Assembly (NCBI RefSeq): GCF_024539815.1
Contig: NZ_JAHHIU010000140.1
Span: forward strand, 1-37,228
Length of the DNA: 37,228 nt
Source of the DNA: Streptomyces hayashii
Lineage (GTDB): Bacteria > Actinomycetota > Actinomycetes > Streptomycetales > Streptomycetaceae
Direction of reading: 5' to 3'
The notes beneath the pieces were generated by a model. That model had not been told where the DNA came from. It worked only from the letters and a program-made list of their open reading frames with translations, and searched no databases. Of the stretch, positions 23,666-31,584 are shown piece after piece. The position numbers were made by a program, and so were the translations under genes. Positions within the stretch are counted from its first letter, which is position 1, and the number at the start of each line of letters is the position of its first letter.

Positions 23666-24589
23666 CTACGACTGGACGCTCTTCAACGCCTCGACCAGCA
23701 GCGTGACCAACTCGTTGATGACCGGCGGGCGGATGCCGGGTCTGCTCACGGCAAGGACCTCGCGGTGGAGCGGTGCGACCTCGGGCGGAAGAACAACCCG
23801 TTCGACTCCGGACCGGTCGCTCTCTCCGCTGATGAGAGTGGCCGGGATCAGCCCCACCGCCAACCCTGCTCTGATCATGGCCAGCATGCTGTGCAGGTCC
23901 TCGGTCTCCAACGTTACGTCGGGCGAAACCCCCAGTTCCCCGGCCCAGCGATGCAGCAAACGCCGATCGGGACTGTGTGCATGGCCTGAGGTCCATTCCA
24001 TCTCAAGGCATTCAGCCAGTTCCAACGGGCGACGGCCCGACCGTGTGCCCGTGACGAGAACCAGCGGCTCGTGCCCCAGGGAGGTGATGGTCCACTCACC
24101 GGAAGTGGTCGGTGGGTCCTCGGGCAGGTACCGGTAGGCGATGAGCAGATCCAGATCCCCCGATTTGACCTTGGGCAACCCCTCGTGTGTCTCCACGATG
24201 ACGAGGCGGATGCGGGCGCCGCGGCCACGGGGCATGAGAGCGGACAGAACCCCGGGGAACAGGTGGCTCATCGCGCTGGGGTAGGCGCCGACGCGCAATT
24301 CGGCGATTTCACGGTTCGAGATGCCGCTGGCGGCGTCCCGGAATCGGGCGGTCGCCTCGAAGAGCGTCTCGGTCGCCTGCGCGAGGGAGCGGCCGGCCGC
24401 AGTCAGGATCAGTCGACTGCCAGGGCGGCGGACGAGCAGCTCGATGCCCATGTCGCGCTCCAGCACGGCGATGTGCTGGGACACCGCGGAAGGCACGTAA
24501 CCGAGGGCTGCCGCGGCTTCGGCCATGGAGCCACAGTTCACCACGGCCACGAAGGTGGACAAGAGCTTCAGATCGGGCTGGGCCTTCAT
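23666..24589 (-). CDS. LysR-family transcriptional regulator
   Basis: This 307-aa LysR regulator has an N-terminal winged helix (KLLSTFVAVVNCGSMAEAAA, then AVSQHIAVLERDMGIELLVR, residues about 8-60) and a two-lobed ligand-binding domain (about 90-295) beginning ELRVGAYPSAMSHLFPGVLS. ATG 24589 is preferred because the GGGAG ribosome site lies just before it; an earlier TTG at 24613 would swallow that site. It is divergent from the aminotransferase gene 160 bases away, the usual arrangement for a LysR regulator and its target. The ligand is not deducible. Confidence 0.92.
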   Translation of the reverse strand: MKAQPDLKLLSTFVAVVNCGSMAEAAAALGYVPSAVSQHIAVLERDMGIELLVRRPGSRLILTAAGRSLAQATETLFEATARFRDAASGISNREIAELRVGAYPSAMSHLFPGVLSALMPRGRGARIRLVIVETHEGLPKVKSGDLDLLIAYRYLPEDPPTTSGEWTITSLGHEPLVLVTGTRSGRRPLELAECLEMEWTSGHAHSPDRRLLHRWAGELGVSPDVTLETEDLHSMLAMIRAGLAVGLIPATLISGESDRSGVERVVLPPEVAPLHREVLAVSRPGIRPPVINELVTLLVEALKSVQS

Positions 24590-24749
24590 GGATTGTGAAC
24601 TCTCCCTTCTCAATCCATCGCTTTACGTGTTCCGCTGTCGAGTGCCAGAGTCTAGGCAACCTGCCGGAAGAACGCGCCTCACCTGCACTGTCGCCCACCG
24701 ACCCCCAGCCGTCCGCACGACCGCCGCACTTCTGCCGAAAGCCGAGGCC

Positions 24750-25949
24750 ATGGCCATCGACCTGACCGCCCTCCGGGCCGACTTCCCCTCCCTCGACCAC
24801 GGCCTCGCCTTCTTCGACGGCCCGGGTGGGACCCAGACCCCCCGCGCCGTCGCCGACGCCATCGCCACGACGCTGACCGGCCCCCTCTCCAACCGGGGGG
24901 TTGTCAGCCGGTCCGAGCGCAACGCCGAGTGCGCCGTCACGGAGTTCCGCGCCGCTTATGCCGACCTGCTCAATGTGCCCGTCGGCGGTGTCATCCACGG
25001 TCGCAGCGCCACCCAGCTCACGTACGACTTCTCCCGTCACGTGGCCAAGGGCTGGAAGGACGGCGACGAGATCGTCCTCAGCCGCCTGGATCACGACTGC
25101 AACGTCCGCCCCTGGATCCAGGCGGCCGAGCGCACTGGAGTGACGGTCCGCTGGATCGAGATCGACAGCGAGACCGCGGAGCTCGACCTCGATTCGTTCG
25201 AGCGGGCGCTGTCACCTCGGACGCGGCTGGTCGCGGTCACGGCGGCCTCGAACGTGCTGGGCACCAAGCCGCCCGTACGCCGGATCGCCGACCTGGCGCA
25301 CGAGGTCGGTGCCCTGGTGTACGTGGATGGGGTGCACTACGCCGCCCACCATCTGGTGGACGTGCCCGCGCTGGGCGCGGACCTGTTCGTCTGTTCCCCC
25401 TACAAGTTCCTCGGACCGCACTGCGGTGTGCTCGCTGGGGCGCCCGGACTCCTCGAAACCCTCCACCCGGACAAGCTCCTGCCTTCCCCCGACACCGTGC
25501 CCGAGCGCTTCGAGTTCGGCACACTGCCCTACGAGATCCTGGCGGGCGCCACCGCCGCCGTGGACTTCCTCGCCGCGATGGACCCGGGCACGCGGGCCAC
25601 GCGCAGGGAGCAGCTCGCGCATTCGCTGGGCTCCCTGCGCGAACACGAGCAGACGTTGCGCACCAGGCTGGAAGAAGGTCTGCGCGCTCTGGGCGACGCC
25701 GTCACCCTGCACTCGAAGGCGGCCGACCGCACCCCGACCCTCCTGATGACCCTCGAAGGCCGCGACGCCCGCGAGGCCCAGGCACATCTGGCCGCACGCG
25801 ACGTCCTGGCCCCCGCCGGGTCGTTCTACGCGTACGAGCCCTTCGCCACCCTGAAGCTGGAGGACCCCGCCCTGCGGGTTGGCCTGGCGCCGTACAACAC
25901 CGCCGACGACGTGGACAGGCTCCTCGACGGTCTTTCCTCGTTTCTCTGA
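24750..25949 (+). CDS. Class-V aminotransferase, cysteine desulfurase-like
   Basis: This 399-aa PLP enzyme has the cofactor Lys at K219 in DLFVCSPYKFLGPHCG and the Asp that contacts the pyridine nitrogen at D193 in LVYVDGVHYAAHHLVD. The N-terminal FFDGPGGTQTPRAVADAI and the TAASNVLGT block are those of the cysteine desulfurase-like (TIGR01976-type) proteins related to SufS/Csd. The mobile loop Cys that defines true cysteine desulfurases is not obvious, so the reaction might be another elimination or transamination. ATG 24750 lacks a strong ribosome site. The divergent LysR gene probably controls it. No Fe-S or sulfur-carrier genes are nearby. Confidence 0.9.
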   Translation: MAIDLTALRADFPSLDHGLAFFDGPGGTQTPRAVADAIATTLTGPLSNRGVVSRSERNAECAVTEFRAAYADLLNVPVGGVIHGRSATQLTYDFSRHVAKGWKDGDEIVLSRLDHDCNVRPWIQAAERTGVTVRWIEIDSETAELDLDSFERALSPRTRLVAVTAASNVLGTKPPVRRIADLAHEVGALVYVDGVHYAAHHLVDVPALGADLFVCSPYKFLGPHCGVLAGAPGLLETLHPDKLLPSPDTVPERFEFGTLPYEILAGATAAVDFLAAMDPGTRATRREQLAHSLGSLREHEQTLRTRLEEGLRALGDAVTLHSKAADRTPTLLMTLEGRDAREAQAHLAARDVLAPAGSFYAYEPFATLKLEDPALRVGLAPYNTADDVDRLLDGLSSFL

Positions 25950-26015
25950 AGCCTGTCCCGTATGTGGCCAGCGAGCCTCGCAGTAGTGGCGATTCCTGGA
26001 ATCCAGATATCGTCA

Positions 26016-26480
26016 TCAGCAGGCGGTGGTCGATTCACCGGAGGCGGTCAACGAGTGGGCCGCGGCCCTGAGACCGTTCTCCCATCCCGGGAGTTCGTCC
26101 GCGTCCATCCATTCGCTGTAGCCCGCTGCGATGGAGAGGAACTGTGTCTCCTCCGGGGTGCGGGCTGCGACTGTCATCGACAGCCGGTCGACCACGTCCT
26201 TGGGGCTCAGCTCGGCATTCGCGAGACCGACCGCGAGGCTCACGAGGAGCTGGCGGCCGGCTGTCCCTTCATCGGGAAGGGGTACGCCGAGTTCGTGCAG
26301 GGTTTGGACGTACAGTTCACGGATCCCGGTCTCGTCGCTCCTGCGTGGCAGGCCGGCCAGTGAACGCAGGGCGGGGGAATCACGCCCGTCGACGAGTGCA
26401 TGAGCAGCAAGCATCGGGAGCTCCTCGGGTAGGAGTATCTCCGCCACATACCGCCAAGCGCTGTGCTGCAACCGGTCCAT
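26016..26480 (-). CDS. Helical protein of unknown function
   Basis: I do not recognise this protein. From ATG 26480 it is 154 residues, acidic and helical (MDRLQHSAWRYVAEILLPEE, RELYVQTLHELGVPLPDEG, LSPKDVVDRLSMTVAARTPE), without signal peptide or membrane segment. The frame stays open upstream to 26684, but that part (Lys/Pro/Arg-rich) does not look like the same protein, so the shorter form is preferred. A ribosome site is not clear. It ends close to the aminotransferase gene, which is convergent to it. Confidence 0.6.
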   Translation of the reverse strand: MDRLQHSAWRYVAEILLPEELPMLAAHALVDGRDSPALRSLAGLPRRSDETGIRELYVQTLHELGVPLPDEGTAGRQLLVSLAVGLANAELSPKDVVDRLSMTVAARTPEETQFLSIAAGYSEWMDADELPGWENGLRAAAHSLTASGESTTAC

Positions 26481-26865
26481 GCACTCATCGTGAGAGCAAC
26501 GAGACTTCCTGGCCGGCTGATTGCCGTCTTGGCCTCGGCTTCCTTGCGGAGCGACCTCTTTGTCCCGAAGCAACTTGGGCGGGGGCTTTGCCTTGGGCTG
26601 GTGTGCCTCCAGCCTGCGTTGATTGTCCGCAGGTGGTCGCGCTCGTCCGCTGATATCCGCTGGCGTTGTCACGCAGTCAGACACTCACCGATGCTGTGGT
26701 CTGGTGAAGCTTGCAGGAACAGCATCTGATCCGTAGCTCCAGCAGGATCGGTCGGCGGGGGTCATACCGGCCGCTGGACGGGCCCGGAGAAACGCTACCG
26801 TGCGGGGACGGCTGCCAAGGTTGCGGTACCTGGCTGCTGTACCGCACGATCCAAATGGGGTGACC
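26481..26865. other. Gap between two divergent unknown genes
   Basis: This 385-base gap separates the unknown genes at 26016-26480 (minus) and 26866-27225 (plus). Lower GC in places (26670-26720) fits promoters for both. I see no further gene. Confidence 0.4.
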
Positions 26866-27225
26866 ATGGAACGGCATGTGCTGGAATCGCTGTTGACCGG
26901 TGATGACGAGGCGTCCGTGATAGCTCTGGCCGCCCTCCGCAGCGGCGCCCCCTACTCGGTGGAGGAGCGGGTACAGCCCAAGGGTGCGCACGCCGGAGTC
27001 TTCAGTCGCCGACTTCAGCGCATGCGGATGCACGGATTCGAACCCCTTGGCCTGGAGCGAGCAGTGCGGCTCATCAGGGAATACGACCGGCCGGTGCGCT
27101 CAGCGCTGATCGATCCTGGCAATCAGACACGGTTCACCCTGCTCTTCCTCACCGAGGACGGCAGCGCACTCGTTGCCTGCGCTAGCTGGCCGCTGCCGCT
27201 GGTTGCCAGGAAGCCACCGCTTTAG
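26866..27225 (+). CDS. Small protein of unknown function
   Basis: This 119-aa protein starts at ATG 26866 after GGGG (a GTG at 26860 is possible). It begins MERHVLESLLTGDDEASVIA and ends with a beta-like segment RFTLLFLTEDGSALVACASW. No membrane helix or known motif is visible. The length and codon bias suggest a real gene. It lies just before the decayed integrative element and may belong to accessory DNA. Confidence 0.6.
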   Translation: MERHVLESLLTGDDEASVIALAALRSGAPYSVEERVQPKGAHAGVFSRRLQRMRMHGFEPLGLERAVRLIREYDRPVRSALIDPGNQTRFTLLFLTEDGSALVACASWPLPLVARKPPL

Positions 27226-27391
27226 GAGTTCGATCCCGGGGGCGCATACACAGCCCGACATGGCTTATGGACGGTTGATGAGGGCTGTCCGGAGCTGCCG
27301 CTATTTGCGGTCGTTGATGTCAGTGGCAGACGTCAATCCGTGTGCTCTGCCACGCCGTTGCGTCTTGCCTGCGCCGCAACCACAACCGTGA

Positions 27392-27919
27392 GGCGGCCGG
27401 GGCGTTCTCCAGGGTCGGTTTGCACCTCAGCTGACGAAAGTGACGAGCCGGGCCGTCGACGCCTACATCGCCGCGTACGCCACCAAGGGAGCGGAGAGCG
27501 CGACCGGCACCATCGACCGCCCGATCCGCAACCCCATCACCGACCTGATCGGCACCGACGTCACCGACCACGCCAGGCAGATGATCCTCACCTGCTGGCA
27601 CCTCGGAGGCCTGCCCGAACTCGAAGAACTCCGGCTCCGCAAGTGGGCCCACATACTCGGCTTCCGCGGCCACTTCTCCACCAAGTCCCGCGCGTACTCC
27701 GTCACCCTCGGCGCCCTCCGCCAGGAACGCGCCGACCACAACGAAGCCCTAGCCCGCGAGCGCGCGGCTCTGGCCGGCCATCCCCGGCCGGACCCGGACA
27801 CCGTCCTCGTCCTCTCCCACTGGCGCTTCGCCGGCACCGGCCTGACCGCTGCCGAATCCTGGCTCGCCGCCTCGCGGCGACCCGACACATCCGACTTGGA
27901 AGGGGAACCCACCGAATGA
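27392..27919 (+). pseudogene. 5'-truncated RepSA-type replication initiator
   Basis: The frame from about 27440 encodes the C-terminal part of a pSAM2-type replication initiator: VDAYIAAYATKGAES, ARQMILTCWHLGG and HILGFRGHFSTKSRAYSVTL are its landmarks. Such proteins are usually 400-500 residues and carry an N-terminal zinc-ribbon and catalytic region, absent here; a stop lies in frame at 27389. The fragment (about 160-175 residues) runs into the Xis gene by a four-base overlap (ATGA), the order known in actinomycete integrative conjugative elements (repSA-xis-int). It is a remnant, probably not functional. Confidence 0.8.
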
Positions 27920-28128
27920 CCGACCGCTACCTGTCCGTCGACCAGGTCGCCGAGCTGCTCGGGACGACTGCCCGCTTCCCCCGGCGGCTGATCGAGGAAC
28001 GGCGCATCCGGTACGTGAAGGTCGGCCGGCACGTCCGCATCCCCGAGAGCGCGGTCGAGGAGTTCGTTCAGTCGCGCACCGTCGAGCCGATCCGGCTTCG
28101 GCGCACTGTCCTTCGGAGGGCTGCCTGA
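27916..28128 (+). CDS. xis: Excisionase-type helix-turn-helix protein (Xis)
   Basis: This 70-aa MerR-like winged-helix protein of the excisionase family reads YLSVDQVAELLGTTARFPRR, then RRIRYVKVGRHVRIPESAVE: helix-turn-helix plus wing, as in pSAM2-type Xis. It is intact, with normal length and ATG overlap with the RepSA remnant. In intact elements it bends DNA at the attachment sites to direct excision by the integrase. Here the integrase gene that starts at its TGA (ATGA overlap at 28128) is destroyed after a few codons, so it has no partner in the window. Confidence 0.88.
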   Translation: MTDRYLSVDQVAELLGTTARFPRRLIEERRIRYVKVGRHVRIPESAVEEFVQSRTVEPIRLRRTVLRRAA

Positions 28129-28289
28129 TGGCCGACCGCGCCGGCCAATCCAGCACCGAGCCGTCCACGCCTACGGCACAGCCGGCGGCCGGGTTGTCCG
28201 AGAAGGCGGTGTTCACCGCTTCGCAGACGGTGGCCTCGTCATTGGCGAGCAGGGCTTGCCACCAGTGTTCGGCCTCGTTCGTCAACTGA
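28128..28289 (+). pseudogene. Integrase start fused to foreign DNA
   Basis: The ATG at 28128 overlaps the xis stop exactly where the tyrosine integrase gene begins in pSAM2-like elements. Only about five codons (MADRAG...) can belong to it. From roughly 28140 onward the bases are the antisense of a DUF4236 gene, and the frame stops at 28289 after 53 codons without any recombinase motif. The junction marks a deletion or illegitimate recombination that removed the integrase body and the attachment site. Confidence 0.65.
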
Positions 28290-28837
28290 TGGCGGATCTC
28301 CAGCAGTCGCGCTGTCTCGGCGGCCAGGTAGGCGGGCGCGTCCTGTTCCGCCCGTTGCCTGGCCGCAGCCCTCTCCGCGAGTGCCAGCCGCCCCACGCCC
28401 TGAAGATGGAACGTCCGGGCTTCGGCGAGCGCCCAGGACAGGCTCAGTTGGGGGGCGTCCGGGATGACGGGCGGATGCGCCGCGGGGAAGGACTCCAGAT
28501 GAACGCTGGTCATCTGGCGCCTCAGATCCCGCAACTGAGCGATGGCGGCATCGCGCTCTGCCTCCTGCTGAGCCCGCTCCGCCTGACGGCGCGCCCGATC
28601 CAGTTGCGCGGCTGACGGGGCGACCGTACGAGATCGTGTCGTACGCCGCGTACTGGTGCCCCGTCGATTGCCGCCGAGGGAACTCGACGCGTAGAAGGGG
28701 CCGAGTCCGGTCGACATCCTGGCGCCGCCGCTGCCCACGCTGAGCCTCGCCGCACGTGGCCCGATCGAGGTGCGCACTCCACGAGTGGACACCCGCACAC
28801 TCATCCCGGGCACACCGACACGGAAGCCGAACCCCAT
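28145..28837 (-). pseudogene. 3'-truncated DUF4236-family protein
   Basis: From ATG 28837 (ribosome site AGAGGGG) the product begins MGFGFRVGVPGMSVRVSTRG and SIGPRAARLSVGSGG, a glycine-rich DUF4236-type N-terminus, then a coiled-coil-like helical stretch rich in Gln/Arg/Glu (QLDRARRQAERAQQEAERDA). Similarity would continue past NPAAGCAVGVDGSVLD, but at that point (near 28145) the frame enters antisense integrase/xis/RepSA sequence and stays open to 27749, giving a nonsense tail of about 130 residues. Family members are roughly twice as long beyond this point. Function of DUF4236 is unknown. It is divergent from the toxin-antitoxin pair. Confidence 0.7.
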
Positions 28838-28947
28838 GACATACCCCTCTCCCCAGGAACAGTCTGGCACCCGAAAGGGGCGTGTGAGGCCAGTTCGGCT
28901 GGTCCTCAGCAACACGACATGGAGAGGTGTGCCGCATACATCAAACC

Positions 28948-28973
28948 GGTACATGGACTACTATTGGTACATG
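28948..28973 (+). promoter_or_regulatory. Promoter and GGTACATG repeats of antitoxin gene
   Basis: Two GGTACATG copies (28948-28955 and 28966-28973) with an 18-base period flank the -10-like TACTAT (28959-28964). Six bases after the -10 comes the ATG at 28971, so the transcript probably starts at the A of the start codon (leaderless). The repeats are a good candidate for autoregulatory binding by the encoded ribbon-helix-helix-like antitoxin. Confidence 0.6.
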
Positions 28974-29237
28974 TCCATGAAGCGCACTAACGTCTACGCG
29001 GATCCCGAGGACCTGGCGATCATCAAGGAGGCCGCCAAGCGCCGGGGTATTAGCGAGGCCGAGATCATCCGCCAGGGCATCCACCTCGCGGCCATGGCGA
29101 ACCGGGTCTGGGACGAGCCGCTGTTCTCACGCACCTTCGAGGGGCGGGGGCGGACGCTGCCCAAGTCGGAGGTCCGCGACACGGTCGCCGATGCCGTCCG
29201 GCGTGAGAGCGGCTCGGGTTCCGGATCAACCGCGTGA
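28971..29237 (+). CDS. VapB-like antitoxin
   Basis: This 88-aa protein begins MKRTNVYADPEDLAIIKEAA and continues RRGISEAEIIRQGIHLAAMA, the beta-strand/helix/helix pattern of ribbon-helix-helix DNA-binding antitoxins. Its Gly/Ser/Arg tail (LPKSEVRDTVADAVRRESGS) would wrap the toxin. ATG 28971 (or the in-frame 28977) lies directly after a -10, without a ribosome site, indicating leaderless expression. Its TGA overlaps the GTG of the PIN toxin. It should neutralise that toxin and repress the operon. Confidence 0.85.
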   Translation: MSMKRTNVYADPEDLAIIKEAAKRRGISEAEIIRQGIHLAAMANRVWDEPLFSRTFEGRGRTLPKSEVRDTVADAVRRESGSGSGSTA

Positions 29238-29677
29238 TCATTGTCATCGCCGATACGTCCGGCCTTCTGGCAGCCCTGGACTCGGCTCATCCGGAGTGCG
29301 CGGCGGCGAACGAGGCGATCATGGCGGCGGGCCTGCTGGTCATGTCTCCGCTCCTGCTGGCCGAACTGGATCACGTGGCGACGCGTGAGCTGGGCAGGGA
29401 GGCTGCCCTCAGCGCGGTCGACGACCTGCGGCGCTGGATGAGCCGCGGGCGTGTCGTGCTGCCGGAGATCACGGAAGACCACCTGGGCGCAGCTCAGTCC
29501 GTCCGTGTCCGTTACCGCGCACTGGACCTCGACCTCGCCGACGCGGTGAACGTGGCGCTAGCCGCCGACTACGACACGGACGCGATCCTCACCCTGGACC
29601 GACGGGACTTCCGGGCGGTGCGCCCGCTGGGCCGCCACAAGGCGTTCCGGGTACTCCCCGACGACCTCCCGCTCTGA
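29234..29677 (+). CDS. PIN-domain toxin (VapC-like)
   Basis: This 147-aa PIN-domain ribonuclease carries the acidic active-site residues in order: D7 in VIADTSGLLAALD, E44 in LLLAELDHVA, D103 in LDLADAVNVAL and D122/D125 in ILTLDRRDF. Such toxins cut tRNA or rRNA when their antitoxin is lost. GTG 29234 overlaps the antitoxin stop (GTGA). The pair is complete, next to a decayed integrative element and a tRNA gene, consistent with a mobile or stabilising module. Confidence 0.9.
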   Translation: MIIVIADTSGLLAALDSAHPECAAANEAIMAAGLLVMSPLLLAELDHVATRELGREAALSAVDDLRRWMSRGRVVLPEITEDHLGAAQSVRVRYRALDLDLADAVNVALAADYDTDAILTLDRRDFRAVRPLGRHKAFRVLPDDLPL

Positions 29678-29792
29678 CGCAGGACCCTCGGCGGTCAAGT
29701 GCCCACTCCCACAAGGGGCCTGTGCCCCGCCCACGCCCAATCTCGGGTGCAGGAGTAACCGTAAAACGCGGCAACGGCTCCCCCAAAAAAAC

Positions 29793-29819
29793 AAGCCCCA
29801 GGCCGCTGACCTGGGGCTT
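29793..29819 (-). terminator. Strong terminator of tRNA-Gly
   Basis: Read on the minus strand, a 10-bp perfect stem AAGCCCCAGG/CCTGGGGCTT with a seven-base loop is followed by a run of seven T (29784-29790 on the opposite strand is A). This is a classical intrinsic terminator placed right after the tRNA. Confidence 0.9.
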
Positions 29820-29826
29820 CAAGAAG

Positions 29827-29897
29827 AGCGGGTGACGAGAATCGAACTCGCGCTCTCAGCTTGGGAAGCTGATGTTCTACCATTAAACTACACCCGC
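29827..29897 (-). tRNA. tRNA-Gly (anticodon CCC)
   Basis: The minus strand folds as a tRNA: acceptor GCGGGTG/CACCCGC, D-arm around TAGTTTAATGGTAGAA, anticodon arm TCAGC-TTCCCAA-GCTGA giving anticodon CCC, and T-arm GCGAG-TTCGATT-CTCGT. The unpaired discriminator base is T, right for glycine. CCA is not encoded. Its 71-base length is normal for bacterial tRNA-Gly. No 3'-end duplicate was found in the nearby element remnant. Confidence 0.95.
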
Positions 29898-29949
29898 GTA
29901 AGACGCCGGTCTGGACCGGTGCCGGAACGCTCCGTCACTCTACCTCATG

Positions 29950-29982
29950 CCAGGCCTCGGGCGTTGAAGCCCCGGGGCCTGG
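29950..29982. other. Hairpin upstream of tRNA-Gly
   Basis: CCAGGCC (29950-29956) pairs with GGCCTGG (29976-29982), with CGGG/CCCG inside. It lies about 50 bases upstream of the tRNA on its own strand and before the small gene at 30171. It may be a terminator or a promoter-proximal structure. Confidence 0.35.
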
Positions 29983-30170
29983 GTGCGTTTCGAGGGGAGG
30001 GATCCGGCTACACGGGGCTGGAGTTGGGGCGTACGGTGGTGCGGTGGAAGTGGGGTCGGGCGGGTCGGAGTGCCGCCTGTGAGGTCGTCCCGTTCGTCCC
30101 GTAATGTGGCTTTCAGTGTCCGGCGAGCAGCAGCCGGACGCGGCTCTTGGGGAAGGGACTACAGGACTTG

Positions 30171-30362
30171 ATGGAGCGCACCGTCGTCCGTTGTGCCGAT
30201 GGGCACGTGTTCAGCACCGCTTCGTTCCCGATGCAGCAGGCCTTGCGGCTCGGTCCCGGGCGGCTCGTCCGGTGTCCTCGTTGCGCCCGGTTGCGCAACG
30301 CCGTGCCGGTGACCCTCGACCTGCATCACCGTGAGGAAGCGGTGGCCGCGGGGGAGCGGTAG
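30171..30362 (+). CDS. Small zinc-ribbon-like protein
   Basis: This 63-aa protein begins MERTVVRCADGHVFSTASFP and contains VRCPRCARLRNAVPVTL. The Cys-x-x-Cys in RCPRC, with an earlier Cys and His (RCADGH), suggests one zinc knuckle. ATG 30171 follows AGGA at seven-base distance. It has no membrane segment. Function unknown; it lies upstream of dcd in the same direction, 160 bases apart. Confidence 0.7.
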   Translation: MERTVVRCADGHVFSTASFPMQQALRLGPGRLVRCPRCARLRNAVPVTLDLHHREEAVAAGER

Positions 30363-30522
30363 TCGGGTGCGAGGAGGGACGCGAGACCGACTTGAGAGGG
30401 ACATGGCAGGGCTAGTGGCCGTCAGGCGTCGGTCGCCGTAGCAGGGGGCCGGCGCACTTGCGGTTCGGCGCGTGGAGTCGTCCGATGGTGGCGGCTCCAC
30501 GCGCCTTGCGTATCCTCGGGAC

Positions 30523-31098
30523 GTGCTTCTCTCAGACAAGGACATCCGGGCCGAGATCGACTCCGGACGAGTACGGATCGATCCCTACGACGAATCCATG
30601 GTGCAGCCGTCGAGCATCGATGTCCGGCTCGACCGGTACTTCCGGGTGTTCGAGAACCACCGGTACCCGCACATCGACCCCTCCGTCGAGCAGATCGACC
30701 TGACCCGGCTGGTGGAGCCCGAGGGTGACGAGCCCTTCATCCTCCACCCCGGAGAGTTCGTGCTCGCCTCCACGTACGAGGTCATCTCGCTGCCCGACGA
30801 CCTCGCGTCCCGACTGGAGGGGAAGAGCTCGCTGGGGCGGCTCGGACTGGTCACCCACTCGACCGCCGGGTTCATCGACCCCGGGTTCTCCGGGCACGTG
30901 ACGCTCGAACTGTCCAACCTCGCCACTCTGCCGATCAAGCTCTGGCCCGGGATGAAGATCGGCCAGCTGTGCATGTTCCGGTTGACCTCGCCCGCCGAGT
31001 CGCCGTACGGCAGTGAGCGGTACGGATCCCGGTACCAGGGGCAGCGCGGCCCCACGGCCTCCCGGTCCTTCATGAACTTCCACCGGACGCAGGTGTGA
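30523..31098 (+). CDS. dcd: dCTP deaminase
   Basis: This 191-aa enzyme converts dCTP to dUTP, feeding thymidylate synthesis. The sequence is strongly conserved: MLLSDKDIRAEIDSGRVRID at the start, MVQPSSIDVRLDRYF, then RLEGKSSLGRLGLVTHSTAG and DPGFSGHVTLELSNLA, which contains the catalytic Glu, and the C-terminal lid QGQRGPTASRSFMNFHRTQV. Some actinobacterial members also hydrolyse dUTP (bifunctional), so that is possible here. GTG 30523 is chosen because homologues start at LLSDKDI; the open frame upstream adds unrelated residues. This is a chromosomal housekeeping gene, so the accessory region ends before it. Confidence 0.97.
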   Translation: MLLSDKDIRAEIDSGRVRIDPYDESMVQPSSIDVRLDRYFRVFENHRYPHIDPSVEQIDLTRLVEPEGDEPFILHPGEFVLASTYEVISLPDDLASRLEGKSSLGRLGLVTHSTAGFIDPGFSGHVTLELSNLATLPIKLWPGMKIGQLCMFRLTSPAESPYGSERYGSRYQGQRGPTASRSFMNFHRTQV

Positions 31099-31100
31099 CC

Positions 31101-31173
31101 AGCGGCGTGCGCGACAGCGGCGTGCGCGACAGCGGCATGGCGACAGCGGCATGGCGACGGCGGCATGGGCGAC
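31101..31173. repeat. Tandem repeats of 14-15 bp, five units
   Basis: Two identical units AGCGGCGTGCGCGAC, two identical AGCGGCATGGCGAC and one GGCGGCATGGGCGAC follow the dcd stop directly. Confidence 0.8.
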
Positions 31174-31290
31174 GGCCGCCCGGAGCCTGCGCGGGAATCT
31201 CATCTGCCTCGGTAAATGAGCAGACGGAGCGACGCTTGAGCCTGAAGTGATCTTGCTGGTCGTTTGCGGTGGTCGTCACCGATCGAGGAC

Positions 31291-31334
31291 CGGGTGTTGA
31301 GCGGGTGCTGAGCGGGTGCTGACCGGGTGTTGGG
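31291..31334. repeat. 11-bp tandem repeat, four units
   Basis: CGGGTGTTGAG, CGGGTGCTGAG, CGGGTGCTGAC and CGGGTGTTGGG, adjacent without gap, in the upstream region of the MFS gene. Confidence 0.8.
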
Positions 31335-31530
31335 CCCTTAAGCCGCCTCGGTGACTGCACCCGCTCGTACTCCAGCCGTAGATCGTGATCTTCATGTCCG
31401 GGACGCGTCCAGGAACCGGGCGGCAACCGTGCACCAACCGCCGCGCCCGCAGCCCGTGTTCGTACCGGGCGAACCTGCCTGCGTTCTGACCCGGACCCAT
31501 GGCGACCTCGATGGCTTTCTGCCATGGAGC

Positions 31531-31584
31531 CCGTATCCGTACCCGTACCCGTATCCGTACCCGTACCCGTATCCGTACCCGTCC
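31531..31584. repeat. Nested hexamer array (CCGTAY)9
   Basis: Nine hexamers of CCGTAC/CCGTAT/CCGTCC are arranged as three 18-base units CCGTAT-CCGTAC-CCGTAC, the last ending CCGTCC. Either the hexamer or the 18-base unit can expand by slippage. It lies about 180 bases before the MFS start, outside any supported gene. Confidence 0.85.

Noticed and set aside
27749..28954. A 401-aa minus-strand protein
   Set aside because: Chimera of the DUF4236 fragment with antisense xis/RepSA sequence; the tail after about 28145 has no coding character.
29827..29897. tRNA-Gly as attachment site of the decayed element
   Set aside because: No second copy of the tRNA 3' end was found near the RepSA/Xis remnant, and the toxin-antitoxin operon lies between; possible but unsupported.
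31531..31584. CRISPR array
   Set aside because: Hexamer units without spacers; no other spaced repeats or cas genes are in the window.
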